The translations under genes were made by a program, and so were the position numbers. The notes below the pieces were generated by a model. It saw nothing but the letters and a program-made list of their open reading frames with translations, had not been told where the DNA came from and did not search any database. Positions 26,953-35,004 of a stretch of 49,955 nucleotides of DNA are shown piece after piece. The stretch comes from Armatimonadetes bacterium CG2_30_59_28 (GTDB lineage: Bacteria > Armatimonadota > Abditibacteriia > CG2-30-59-28), in contig MNXM01000074.1 in the NCBI GenBank assembly GCA_001872605.1, positions 1 through 49,955 of the forward strand, given 5' to 3'. Numbering within the stretch: position 1 is the first letter of the stretch; each line of letters opens with the position of its first letter.

Positions 26953-27016
26953 TGAGCCACTTGCAGAAATCCGCGTGTGACAGGCGCAACTCCACGGGAA
27001 TTTTGCAGGTGGCTCA
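26953..27016. repeat. Imperfect 25-bp hairpin overlapping the start of the Bat cluster
   Basis: The arms 26953-26977 (TGAGCCACTTGCAGAAATCC...) and 26993-27016 (reverse complement TGAGCCACCTGCAAAATTCC...) pair with four mismatches and a one-base bulge, with a 15-base loop. The right arm covers the probable ribosome-binding site of the next gene, so the hairpin could hide it in mRNA. It may be another member of the dispersed hairpins seen across the window. Confidence 0.6.
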
Positions 27017-28029
27017 TGCGCTTTGAGGGAGCGACGTCGACAAAACCTATGACGACGATGGGACGGTCTACATCTGTGGGAGAAGCACAAACGAGGAGAG
27101 TTCGGTGTTGGCAGGAACGATATCTGCCGTGGCTTGCATTTTTGGTTTTGATTGCGCAAGTAACGGGCGACGCTCATCGCGTCGTTCAAGTGGAGGCGTC
27201 GCTCGATCGGCAGTCAATGCCTCTCGATCGGACGGCGTGGCTCACCATCACCGTCCGCTGGGACGGCGCCACGGACGCCGTTGAGGTGGTTTCGGCTCCC
27301 GAGCCGAAGTGCCGCAACGCCGCGGTGGTCTCCAGCCGCACGTCGGATGAGATTTCAGCCAGCGGGGAGAGCCAGCAGTCTCTCCGACGCTACCAGTATC
27401 GTCTCAAGCCCGACACCCTCGGCATGGCGTACGTGGAACCGGCTTCAGTCGTGTATCGCTCTAAGGGAGAGCCCTCCACACACACACTTACTACTAACCG
27501 TTTGAGTCTCAAGGTTCTGCCAGGAGAAGAAGAGGGGACGCCCATGGCTGTACGCGTGAGCGTTCTCATCCTCGCCACCTGCGCGCTGGCGGGTCTGGTT
27601 ATCTACGTGGTCAGGAGCCGCGTAGTAGCGGGAGAGAGGGAGGAAGAAGAAGAAGAGGAGAACGCTTCCTCACAACGAGAGGTGTGCCGTCAGTGGCAGG
27701 AACTGGAGCAGGCCGCGGGAACTCGTGAGGCTGAACGGACGCTCTTTCCTCAGTCGCTGCAGTTAATCCGCGGCATGGTCGCCGTCGAACACAGCACACC
27801 ATGGAAGACAGCCTCGCCGGAGGAACTTGCGAGAGAGCTTCTGCATCGCGGTGTACCGGAGGATACAGTGGAGAGCTTGCGCCGTGCGCTGTTTCTCGGA
27901 GATCGTGTGAAGTTTGCCAATTACGAACCAACCCACGACGAACTGACGGAGGCGTGGAGGGCCCTGAGGAAGACGGGGAGTTACCTGGTCGTCAGGATGA
28001 CAAAGGAGGATGAACCGGAGAATGGGTGA
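27016..28029 (+). CDS. BatD-like membrane protein opening the Bat/MoxR cluster
   Basis: This is a protein of about 337 residues. A signal or membrane segment (YLPWLAFLVLIAQVTG) precedes a beta-sandwich domain (VEASLDRQSMPLDRTAWLTI, resembling the BatD repeat VxASxDRxxVxLGE). A second membrane helix (VLILATCALAGLVIYVV) and a highly acidic Glu-rich stretch follow. The C-terminal cytoplasmic helices (SPEELARELLHRGVPEDTVE...RVKFANYEPTHDELTEAW) are like those of other Bat-cluster proteins. It probably assists the MoxR ATPase and VWA proteins. ATG 27016 has AGGTGG just upstream; ATG 27049 or 27058 are alternatives. Its end overlaps the MoxR gene. Confidence 0.7.
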   Translation: MRFEGATSTKPMTTMGRSTSVGEAQTRRVRCWQERYLPWLAFLVLIAQVTGDAHRVVQVEASLDRQSMPLDRTAWLTITVRWDGATDAVEVVSAPEPKCRNAAVVSSRTSDEISASGESQQSLRRYQYRLKPDTLGMAYVEPASVVYRSKGEPSTHTLTTNRLSLKVLPGEEEGTPMAVRVSVLILATCALAGLVIYVVRSRVVAGEREEEEEEENASSQREVCRQWQELEQAAGTREAERTLFPQSLQLIRGMVAVEHSTPWKTASPEELARELLHRGVPEDTVESLRRALFLGDRVKFANYEPTHDELTEAWRALRKTGSYLVVRMTKEDEPENG

Positions 28030-29035
28030 AGGACAGGAGAAAAAGGCGTTTGCTGATATTGAGGCGCTGCACCAACGCATCAATACTGAGAGTGCGTTCG
28101 TGGAGGACATCACGGGTGAGGTGGGCAAGGTCATCGTCGGGCAGACCTACATGATCGAGCGTCTGCTCGTGGGATTGCTGGCAGATGGGCACATATTGTT
28201 GGAGGGGGTGCCGGGGCTGGCGAAGACGCTTACGGTGAAGACTCTCTCCGACTGCATCCAGACAGAGTTCCAACGTCTGCAATTTACTCCGGATCTTCTC
28301 CCAGGCGACCTGATCGGGACGATGATCTACAATGACCGCGAGGCGACCTTTGAGCCGCGTAAAGGTCCCATCTTCTCGAACCTGATCCTCGCCGATGAGA
28401 TCAACCGCGCTCCCGCAAAGGTGCAGAGCGCGCTGCTGGAGGCGATGCAGGAGCGACAAGTTACCATCGGCGACAAAACTTACCCGCTGGATGATCCCTT
28501 CCTCGTGCTGGCGACGCAGAACCCCATCGAGCAGGAAGGCACCTATCCGCTGCCGGAGGCCCAGGTGGACCGCTTCATGTTGAAGCTGCATGTGGGCTAC
28601 CCGAGCCGCGACGACGAGAAGGAGATTCTTCGCCGCATGACGAAGGAGGAACAGCCACACGCACAGAAGGTCGTTTCACCCGCCGATATTCTCCGCGCCC
28701 GCAAGACCGTTCGAGAGGTCTACATGGATGAGAAGATTGAGAACTACATCCTCGACATTGTGTTCGCCACCCGTAAGCCGGAGAGTTTCGGGTTCGAGGA
28801 TCTGAAGAATGCGATCGAGTGGGGCGCGTCGCCCCGGGCAAGCATCTACCTCACGTTGGCGAGCAAGGCGTTCGCGTTCCTTCGTCGTCGGGGCTACGTG
28901 ACGCCGGAGGATGTGCGCTCCATCGCTCCCGATGTGCTGCGTCATCGAATCATCCTGACCTACGAGGCCGAGGCGGAAGAACTCACCTCCGAGCAGGTAC
29001 TGCGCAAGATTCTGGACACCCTCGAAGTGCCCTGA
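28022..29035 (+). CDS. MoxR-family AAA+ ATPase
   Basis: This 337-residue AAA+ chaperone-like ATPase belongs to the MoxR family, which works with VWA-domain proteins in metal insertion or complex assembly and here with the Bat proteins. Walker A is EGVPGLAKT, Walker B is LILADEINRAP, sensor 1 is VLATQNPIEQEGTYPLPEAQ, and the arginine finger region follows in VDRFMLKL. The C-terminal lid domain has SPRASIYLTLASKAFAFLRRRGYVTPEDV. The start is uncertain between ATG 28010 and ATG 28022; the latter leaves AAGGAGG (28003-28009) at a workable distance. Confidence 0.93.
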   Translation: MGEGQEKKAFADIEALHQRINTESAFVEDITGEVGKVIVGQTYMIERLLVGLLADGHILLEGVPGLAKTLTVKTLSDCIQTEFQRLQFTPDLLPGDLIGTMIYNDREATFEPRKGPIFSNLILADEINRAPAKVQSALLEAMQERQVTIGDKTYPLDDPFLVLATQNPIEQEGTYPLPEAQVDRFMLKLHVGYPSRDDEKEILRRMTKEEQPHAQKVVSPADILRARKTVREVYMDEKIENYILDIVFATRKPESFGFEDLKNAIEWGASPRASIYLTLASKAFAFLRRRGYVTPEDVRSIAPDVLRHRIILTYEAEAEELTSEQVLRKILDTLEVP

Positions 29036-29144
29036 ATCAATCGCTGGGGTAACGGGGCAATGGGGTGATGGCATCGTGATCCTCCGTGAGATCGCCACCC
29101 CGTTTCAATCCCTCAACACCTCACGACTCCAACATTGAAAGCCC

Positions 29145-30023
29145 ATGATTACACAGGAAATTCTGAAGAAAGTCCGGCGGATAGAAATTCGCACGAGCAA
29201 GTTCGTGAACGACATATTCGCGGGCGAGTACGAGAGCGTGTTCAAAGGGCACGGACTGGAATTTGCGGAGGTGCGCGAGTATCAGCCGGGCGACGACGTG
29301 CGAACGATCGACTGGAAAGTGACCGCGCGCATGCGGCGACCTTATGTCCGCAAGTACCAGGAAGAGCGCGAGTTGACCGTCATGCTCGTCGTGGACGCCA
29401 GCCGGTCGGTAGACTTCGGGTTTGCTCAGATGAAGCGGGATGTGGCAACGGAAATCTGCGCGCTGCTCGCGTTCTCTGCCATCAAGAACAATGACAAAGT
29501 CGGCCTGATCGTCTTCACAAACCGAGTCGAGAAGTTCGTGCCACCAAGGAAAGGGCGAAAGCATGTTCTGCGAGTAATTCGCGACCTCCTGGAGTTCTCT
29601 CCGGAGGAAACACGTACCAACATTGCGGGCGCGCTGGAATATCTCAACAGAGTGGTTCGTCGCCACGCCGTCGTCTTCCTGGTATCTGATTTCAGCGCGA
29701 CCGGCTTTGAGAAGGATTTGCGCGTCTCGCACCGCCGGCATGATGTGATTGCTCTCACCATTCAGGACCCGGCAGAGCGTTCGCTGCCGGAACTCAACTG
29801 CTTCATTGAATGGGAAGACGCGGAAACGGGCGAGGTTTTCGTGGCCGACACTGCCGATCCGGAGGTTCGCCAGCGTTTCGACATCAACGTGGGAACGAGG
29901 GAACGCGAACGTCAGCGTCTGTTCCGCTCCATGCATGTTGACTACATTGACATCACCACCGGACAGTCGTATCTCGAACCGCTGGTGCGGTTCTTCCGGG
30001 AGAGAGCGCGCAGGTTCAGGTAA
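29145..30023 (+). CDS. DUF58 domain protein of the MoxR/Bat cluster
   Basis: This 292-residue protein has the DUF58 hallmark GHGLEFAEVREYQPGDDVRTIDW near residues 33-55. It is followed by a VWA-like fold (LTVMLVVDASRSVDFG, a DxSxS metal-site variant). DUF58 proteins accompany MoxR ATPases and VWA proteins in nearly all such operons and are probably adaptor or substrate proteins. It starts 109 bp after moxR in a short non-coding spacer. Length is normal for the compact form of the family, without membrane helices. Confidence 0.9.
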   Translation: MITQEILKKVRRIEIRTSKFVNDIFAGEYESVFKGHGLEFAEVREYQPGDDVRTIDWKVTARMRRPYVRKYQEERELTVMLVVDASRSVDFGFAQMKRDVATEICALLAFSAIKNNDKVGLIVFTNRVEKFVPPRKGRKHVLRVIRDLLEFSPEETRTNIAGALEYLNRVVRRHAVVFLVSDFSATGFEKDLRVSHRRHDVIALTIQDPAERSLPELNCFIEWEDAETGEVFVADTADPEVRQRFDINVGTRERERQRLFRSMHVDYIDITTGQSYLEPLVRFFRERARRFR

Positions 30024-30086
30024 CCTGTGTTCAGTTTTCAGTGTTCGGCGTCCAGGTTGTTGTATCAGTGCCAGGAGTAATGAGAA

Positions 30087-31058
30087 ATGAGCTTACCTGC
30101 TGCCAAGCCCTCCAAACCCATCATCATGCTGCTGTCCTTGAGTGTGTTCCTCGGGATCGTGCTTCTGCTCATATTCAGCCTTTCGCCTCAACAGGATAAC
30201 ACGATTCGGGAAGTTGAAGAATACGCCGACATCTTGATGAACCGGGAGCTTTTCCCGCAAGCGGTGGACGCATACAGGGAGGCGTTGCAGCGTCCCGGTC
30301 TGTCGCGCGTGGAGCGCGCGCGGCTCAATCACATCATGGCGACCATCTACCTCGATCACCTGAAGGACTATGCCAACGCTCTGGCGCGCTACGAAAAGGT
30401 AAAGCAACTCGCCCCGAAGTCTACGCTGGGCAACGATGCCGAGAAGAAGATCATCCAGTGTCTCGAAGGTCTCGGCAGGCCGCTGGACGCGCAGGTGGAG
30501 ATGGAAGAGTCGGTCGCGCTCAAGCCGGGCGAGTCGCACAAGGGGCGCGGACCTTTGGTGGCGAAAATAGGGAACCGTGAGATCACGCTGGGCGAGATTG
30601 AGGACCGGATCAGCCAGTTCCCTCCTGCTCTCAGGAACCAGTTCTCGAAACCTGAGGCTAAACTCAAGTTTCTGCAGGAGTATGTCGTCACCCAACTACT
30701 TGCCGCCGCCGCCAAACGGAAGGGGTATGACACCGACCCGGAGGTCAACCGTGCGGCGGAGGAAACAAAGAAAGGCCTCATGGTGCAGAAACTGCTGGAA
30801 GATCAGATCGCGTCAAAGGTGGCGCCCACCGAACAGGAGTTGCGGAGCTACTACAGCGTCCACAAACAGAGGTACGTCGTGACCAAGGACGGGAAGACCA
30901 TCGGCACCAAATCGTTCGACATGGCGAAACCCGAAGTGCAGCAGGATCTCCTTCGAGAGAAAGATCAGAGCCAGTATCAACAGTTGATTCAGGAGCAACT
31001 CAAAGCGCAGGATGTGAAGATTTTCTCCGAACAGGTTGCGCCGGCGAGCACACAGTGA
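30087..31058 (+). CDS. TPR plus SurA-N-like chaperone, membrane-anchored
   Basis: This 323-residue protein has a short cytoplasmic start, one membrane helix (IIMLLSLSVFLGIVLLLIF) and a TPR stretch (about 40-130; YADILMNRELFPQAVDAYREAL, then YANALARYEKVKQLAP). A SurA-N/PpiC-like helical domain follows (VAKIGNREITLGEIEDRIS to KLKFLQEYVVTQLLAAAAKRKG). No parvulin catalytic domain follows, so it is probably a chaperone without prolyl isomerase activity. It sits inside the Bat cluster and its stop overlaps the next gene's GTG, suggesting it helps fold the exported Bat proteins. This last step is inference. Confidence 0.75.
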   Translation: MSLPAAKPSKPIIMLLSLSVFLGIVLLLIFSLSPQQDNTIREVEEYADILMNRELFPQAVDAYREALQRPGLSRVERARLNHIMATIYLDHLKDYANALARYEKVKQLAPKSTLGNDAEKKIIQCLEGLGRPLDAQVEMEESVALKPGESHKGRGPLVAKIGNREITLGEIEDRISQFPPALRNQFSKPEAKLKFLQEYVVTQLLAAAAKRKGYDTDPEVNRAAEETKKGLMVQKLLEDQIASKVAPTEQELRSYYSVHKQRYVVTKDGKTIGTKSFDMAKPEVQQDLLREKDQSQYQQLIQEQLKAQDVKIFSEQVAPASTQ

Positions 31059-32266
31059 CCAGAGTGGATAGAGTGAACCGCAAAACACTACGTAGGATGG
31101 CTGCACCCAGTGGCTCTCGATTGATTCAAGGCATGGCAGGCTTTGCCTGGGTGTTTCTCATTCCTGTGGTGGTCAACGCCCAACCGCCTCGTCGACCGTC
31201 GCAGTCCACCGCTCCTCAGACGCCAGCTCCGCATCCGAGCGAACCATCCGCCCCCGAGAAATCGGGGTTTCCGCTCCGCTCCAACATCCGCCCCCGAGGA
31301 ATCGGGGTTCCCGCTCCGCTTCAACATCCGCCCTCCGCCGAGGGAGTGACGCTGCGGACTTCCATCGGCAAGACGCGTGTGACCATCGGCGATCCAATTC
31401 GTTACACCCTGACCGTTGAGGCGGACCCGGGAGTGAACATTGTTCTCCCCAACCTGGGCGCCAATCTCGGAGCGTTTGAGATTCGGGATTACGACGTGCA
31501 GCGCTCGAAGGTCGGGAAACAACAACGCTGGACAGCCATCTTCACTGTGGCGACCTACGATACCGGGAAGTTCAATATCCCTTCGGTAGAAGTTGCATAC
31601 GAGGCGAACGGGAAAGTTGGTTCGCTCGCATCGCAGCCGGTGGAGGTCACGGTGGAGAGTGTGAAGCCGGGCGAGCAGGCGGATATCAGGGACATCAAAC
31701 CTCCCGCCATGGTGAAACTGACGGCGTGGGACTTTCGCTGGCTGATCGCCACAGTCGTTGCCGTCCTCGCAGTGGTCATCGCCTTGTGGTGGTTCCTGCA
31801 CCGACGCAACCGTGAAGCAACAGCACCTTTCGCCCTCAGTGAACCGCCGGTGCCGACCGACCGGGAGGCCCTGAACGCGCTGAGCGATCTGGAGCGATCC
31901 GACCTGCTGGCAGCGGGAAAGGTCAAAGAGTTCTATACTCAGCTCTCGGAAATCCTGAGGCGCTACATCGAGCGTCAGTTCGAGATTCCCGCTCTGGAGT
32001 CCACGACCCGCGAAGTGATGGCAAACATGGGGCAGTCCGACTTCGACGCTGAGGAAGTCATTCTCGTTGAGGCGTTGCTGAACATGAGCGATCTTGTCAA
32101 ATTTGCGAAACTTGTTCCACCCCCGGAGCGTGGCGCGCAGAACATTGAGAAGGTTCGGCGTCTGGTGGTCAACAGCGCGCAGCGCGCGGCATCGATAAGT
32201 CTGGAAGGGGAGATTGGCGCGGAGACTCTGGAGGCGAAGGAGGAGACGGCACATGCGGTTGGCTGA
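31055..32266 (+). CDS. BatD/DUF4381-like membrane protein with repeat-expanded linker
   Basis: This protein of about 403 residues has a signal segment (GFAWVFLIPVVVNA) and a Pro-rich linker. The linker is encoded by two tandem 40-bp repeats read in different frames. A BatD-like beta domain follows (VTIGDPIRYTLTVEADPG, YDTGKFNIPSVEVAYE), then one membrane helix (LIATVVAVLAVVIALWWFLH) and a cytoplasmic helical domain (KEFYTQLSEILRRYIERQFEIPALESTTREV) typical of BatD/DUF4381 proteins. GTG 31055 overlaps the previous stop. ATG 31097 is an alternative start. It overlaps batA by a few bases. Confidence 0.75.
   Translation: MTRVDRVNRKTLRRMAAPSGSRLIQGMAGFAWVFLIPVVVNAQPPRRPSQSTAPQTPAPHPSEPSAPEKSGFPLRSNIRPRGIGVPAPLQHPPSAEGVTLRTSIGKTRVTIGDPIRYTLTVEADPGVNIVLPNLGANLGAFEIRDYDVQRSKVGKQQRWTAIFTVATYDTGKFNIPSVEVAYEANGKVGSLASQPVEVTVESVKPGEQADIRDIKPPAMVKLTAWDFRWLIATVVAVLAVVIALWWFLHRRNREATAPFALSEPPVPTDREALNALSDLERSDLLAAGKVKEFYTQLSEILRRYIERQFEIPALESTTREVMANMGQSDFDAEEVILVEALLNMSDLVKFAKLVPPPERGAQNIEKVRRLVVNSAQRAASISLEGEIGAETLEAKEETAHAVG
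31246..31333 (+). repeat. Tandem 40-bp repeat inside a coding region, read in two frames
   Basis: Units 31246-31285 and 31286-31325 differ at three positions, and a partial third copy (31326-31333) follows. Each unit contains a CCCCGAGAAATCGGGG-type hairpin. Because 40 is not a multiple of three, the first copy encodes SAPEKSGFPLRSN and the second IRPRGIGVPAPLQ. Both lie in the Pro-rich linker after the signal peptide, where any sequence may be tolerated. Confidence 0.9.
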
Positions 32267-33257
32267 TCCGCTACTCGGCTGCATCGCGTTGGCGGTCGTG
32301 GCGGCGGTCTGGGAACTCGGCCGTTATCGTTCGGCACGCGGCGCGACCTTGCGCTTCTCAGACCTTTCCACGATGAAGGGCTCCTCTCCACATGCGTGGA
32401 GAAGGCGCCGGTCCCTGGGGCTGTTTCGACTGGGCACTTTGGTTCTGCTCGCCATCGCCGTGGCGCGGCCGCAATCGGAGAAACGACTCGACGAAATCGT
32501 TACCGAGGGAATTGACATCATGCTCGCCCTCGACATCTCGGGTAGCATGAAAGCCGAGGACTTCAAGCCCAAGAATCGCGTCACGGTGGCGAAGCAGGTG
32601 GTTGCCAACTTCGTCAAAGGGCTGCACAACGATCGTGTGGGGCTCGTGGTATTCTCTGCGCAGAGCTTCACGCAGTGTCCGCTGACACTCGACTACGGCG
32701 TACTGCTCAACTTCTTGAGCAAGGTGGACATCGGACTCATTGAGGACGGTACCGCCATCGGCAACGCACTGGCCACCTGCGTGGACCGCCTGAAGGACTC
32801 GTCGGCGAAAAGCAAGGTTGTTGTCCTGCTCACCGATGGCGAAAACAACGCCGGGATGATTGACCCATTGACGGCCGCGCAGGCCGCCCAAGCCTTCGAC
32901 ATCCGCATCTACACGATCGGCGTGGGGAAACCCGAAGGCACGCCAATGGTCTACGATGATCCGATATGGGGGAGGCAGTACCGGAGGGACGCCTACGGCA
33001 ACCTTCTGCTTGTGAAAGTGGACGAAAGGAGCCTCAAGGAGATCTCATCCGCGACGAACGGCAAGTACTTCCTTGCCACCGACAAGTCGGCATTGGAGAA
33101 AATCTACCGAGAGATTTGGAGGATGGAAAAGACGCGCTTCAAGACAAAGGAGTATCAAAAATACCGTGAGTTGTTTCCCGCATTTCTCTTACCTGCGCTG
33201 CTGCTGCTCGCGGGTGAGTTCATTTTGAGCCAGACGCTGTGGCTGAAGCTGCCATGA
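32253..33257 (+). CDS. batA: BatA-like VWA domain membrane protein
   Basis: This 334-residue protein begins with a membrane helix (LLGCIALAVVAAVWELG) and a second helix (LFRLGTLVLLAIAVARPQ). A von Willebrand factor A domain follows, with an intact metal-ion-dependent adhesion site: DISGS near residue 93, GTAIGNAL, and LLTDGENNAG. A final helix (FLLPALLLLAGEFILS) closes the protein, the standard BatA topology. ATG 32253 has AAGGAGG (32238-32244) eight bases before it. Its stop overlaps the next start (ATGA). Bat proteins were linked to aerotolerance in Bacteroides; the biochemical role is unknown. Confidence 0.92.
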   Translation: MRLADPLLGCIALAVVAAVWELGRYRSARGATLRFSDLSTMKGSSPHAWRRRRSLGLFRLGTLVLLAIAVARPQSEKRLDEIVTEGIDIMLALDISGSMKAEDFKPKNRVTVAKQVVANFVKGLHNDRVGLVVFSAQSFTQCPLTLDYGVLLNFLSKVDIGLIEDGTAIGNALATCVDRLKDSSAKSKVVVLLTDGENNAGMIDPLTAAQAAQAFDIRIYTIGVGKPEGTPMVYDDPIWGRQYRRDAYGNLLLVKVDERSLKEISSATNGKYFLATDKSALEKIYREIWRMEKTRFKTKEYQKYRELFPAFLLPALLLLAGEFILSQTLWLKLP

Positions 33258-34273
33258 TTCGTTTTGCCAACCATTCCATGCTGGTCTTCCTCTGGGCTGT
33301 CATCGCAATGATCGTCGCCGTCATGTACGGCTTGCGGCGGCGACGAACGATCCTGTCGGCACTCGGCGACCTCGAAGTCGTTCAGCGGATGGCCGGCTCA
33401 CTGAGCGCCCGACGACGCCGAGCGAAAACTGCCTTGCCGATTGTCGCCGCGCTGTTGATGGTTCTGGCGATGGCGCGCCCGCAAATGGGGACACGTCTCG
33501 AAACCGTGAAACGCAAGGGGGTTGACCTCATTCTCGCCATCGATGTCTCTAACTCGATGCTGGCTCAAGACCTGAAACCGAGTCGTCTGGAGGTTGCGAA
33601 ACGGGAAGTCACGGCGCTGCTGGATCGTTTGCAGGGAGACCGCGTCGGTCTGATTGCTTTTGCAGGGAGCGCGTTTGTCGAGTGCCCGCTCACTCTCGAC
33701 TACGGCGCGGCGCGGCTGTTCCTCGATCAGATTGACCCTTCCCTGATCCCGCGTCCGGGCACTGCCATCGGTGAAGCCATCCGCACCGCGACGAAGGCAT
33801 TTTCCCAACAGGAAAGAAAATACAAGGCGCTGATTATTGTGACTGACGGGGAGGATCACGATACCAAGCCCGTCGAGGCAGCGAAGGAGTCCGCCAAGCA
33901 GGGAGTGCACATCTACACCATCGGCGTCGGGTCGGCGGACGGAGAACCAGTGCCCGTGTATGGTGACCGGGGCAATTCCGCTGGCTACAAGAAAGACCGC
34001 GACGGAAACGTTGTCCTTAGCAAACTCGACGAAACGACCTTGCAGAAGATTGCGCTGACAACCAACGGCAAGTATCATCATGCCACCTCTGCCCAACTGG
34101 AGCTGGATCGAATCTACCGTGATATCTCGAAGCTGGAAGAAAAGACCTTGCTGACGCGCAAATACTCGCACTACGAAGACCGATTCCAATGGCTGGCGCT
34201 GGCGGCGCTGGCGATGCTGATTCTGGAAGGTCTCCTGACCGACAGGAAACCGCAAGGGGTGAAGAACTCATGA
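33254..34273 (+). CDS. batB: BatB-like VWA domain membrane protein
   Basis: This 339-residue paralogue of the upstream VWA protein has a helix at MLVFLWAVIAMIVAVMYGL and another at LPIVAALLMVLAMARPQ. A VWA domain with DVSNS, GTAIGEAI and IIVTDGEDHD forms the metal site, and a C-terminal helix LALAALAMLILEGLL follows. The ATG at 33254 overlaps the BatA stop by 4 bp. It is likewise coupled to the next gene (ATGA at 34270-34273). BatA and BatB probably form a heteromeric complex in the membrane. Confidence 0.92.
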   Translation: MIRFANHSMLVFLWAVIAMIVAVMYGLRRRRTILSALGDLEVVQRMAGSLSARRRRAKTALPIVAALLMVLAMARPQMGTRLETVKRKGVDLILAIDVSNSMLAQDLKPSRLEVAKREVTALLDRLQGDRVGLIAFAGSAFVECPLTLDYGAARLFLDQIDPSLIPRPGTAIGEAIRTATKAFSQQERKYKALIIVTDGEDHDTKPVEAAKESAKQGVHIYTIGVGSADGEPVPVYGDRGNSAGYKKDRDGNVVLSKLDETTLQKIALTTNGKYHHATSAQLELDRIYRDISKLEEKTLLTRKYSHYEDRFQWLALAALAMLILEGLLTDRKPQGVKNS

Positions 34274-35004
34274 AGCTCATTCCCGCGTTGGCCCTCATTG
34301 CGTGGTTGCCGTCGCTTTCGTGGTTGGGTGGAGGGCGAGTCGGATCCTATCTGGCGACGGTTGACGGGAACCAGTCATACACGAAGAAGGACTATGCGGG
34401 CGCCTTGAAGCATTACCGCGCTGCGCAGCGGCAGGACCCAACCGGCGGCGTGCCACAGTACAACCTCGGCACGGTCCTTTACCAGCAGCGAAAGTATGAC
34501 AAAGCCATTAAGTCCTTTGAGCAGGCGCTGAACTCGGATGACGCGTCACTCCAGGCACGCGCACACTACAATATCGGCAACTGCCACTTCCGTGCCAACG
34601 ATCTGGTCAAGGCGATTGAGTCTTACAAGAAGAGCCTCCAATTGGACCCCAACGACTCCGACACGAAATTCAACCTTGAATTGGCGCGACGCAAGCTGAA
34701 GGAGCAGGCGCAGAAGCAACAGAAGAAGCGGAAGCCGCAGCCTCAACAGAGGCAGCAGCAGACTTCTCAGGCGCAGAAGCAGAAACAGAATCAACAGCAG
34801 AAACCGAAGGCCGACGAAGAGAAAGCTGCGAAGGAGCAGAAGACAAAGCAGGGAAAACAACCGAACCAGCAGAAACCCGCGATGTCGCCGGAAGACGCCC
34901 GCCGACTGTTGCAGGCCATCGCCCAGCAGGAAAAGGACGCCCGCAAGAAGGCAACTCGGCAGATGCAGATGCCGGGAGAATACCCGGTGGAGAAGGACTG
35001 GTGA
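34270..35004 (+). CDS. batC: BatC-like TPR protein with Gln/Lys-rich tail
   Basis: This 244-residue protein has a signal segment (MKLIPALALIAWLPSLSWL) and three TPR motifs (about 35-135; YNLGTVLYQQRKYDKAIKSF, YNIGNCHFRANDLVKAIESY). A long low-complexity tail rich in Gln and Lys follows (about 140-215). The C-terminus SPEDARRLLQAIAQQEKDARKK is typical of BatC. It probably acts as a scaffold in the periplasm. Its TGA overlaps the next ATG (TGATG). The Gln/Lys tail is expected for the family, but its length varies. Confidence 0.88.
   Translation: MKLIPALALIAWLPSLSWLGGGRVGSYLATVDGNQSYTKKDYAGALKHYRAAQRQDPTGGVPQYNLGTVLYQQRKYDKAIKSFEQALNSDDASLQARAHYNIGNCHFRANDLVKAIESYKKSLQLDPNDSDTKFNLELARRKLKEQAQKQQKKRKPQPQQRQQQTSQAQKQKQNQQQKPKADEEKAAKEQKTKQGKQPNQQKPAMSPEDARRLLQAIAQQEKDARKKATRQMQMPGEYPVEKDW

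Noticed and set aside
31088-32284. Long open frame of 398 codons opposite the BatD-like gene
   Set aside because: The plus strand carries the recognisable BatD-like gene; the antisense product is low-complexity and rich in Arg and His.
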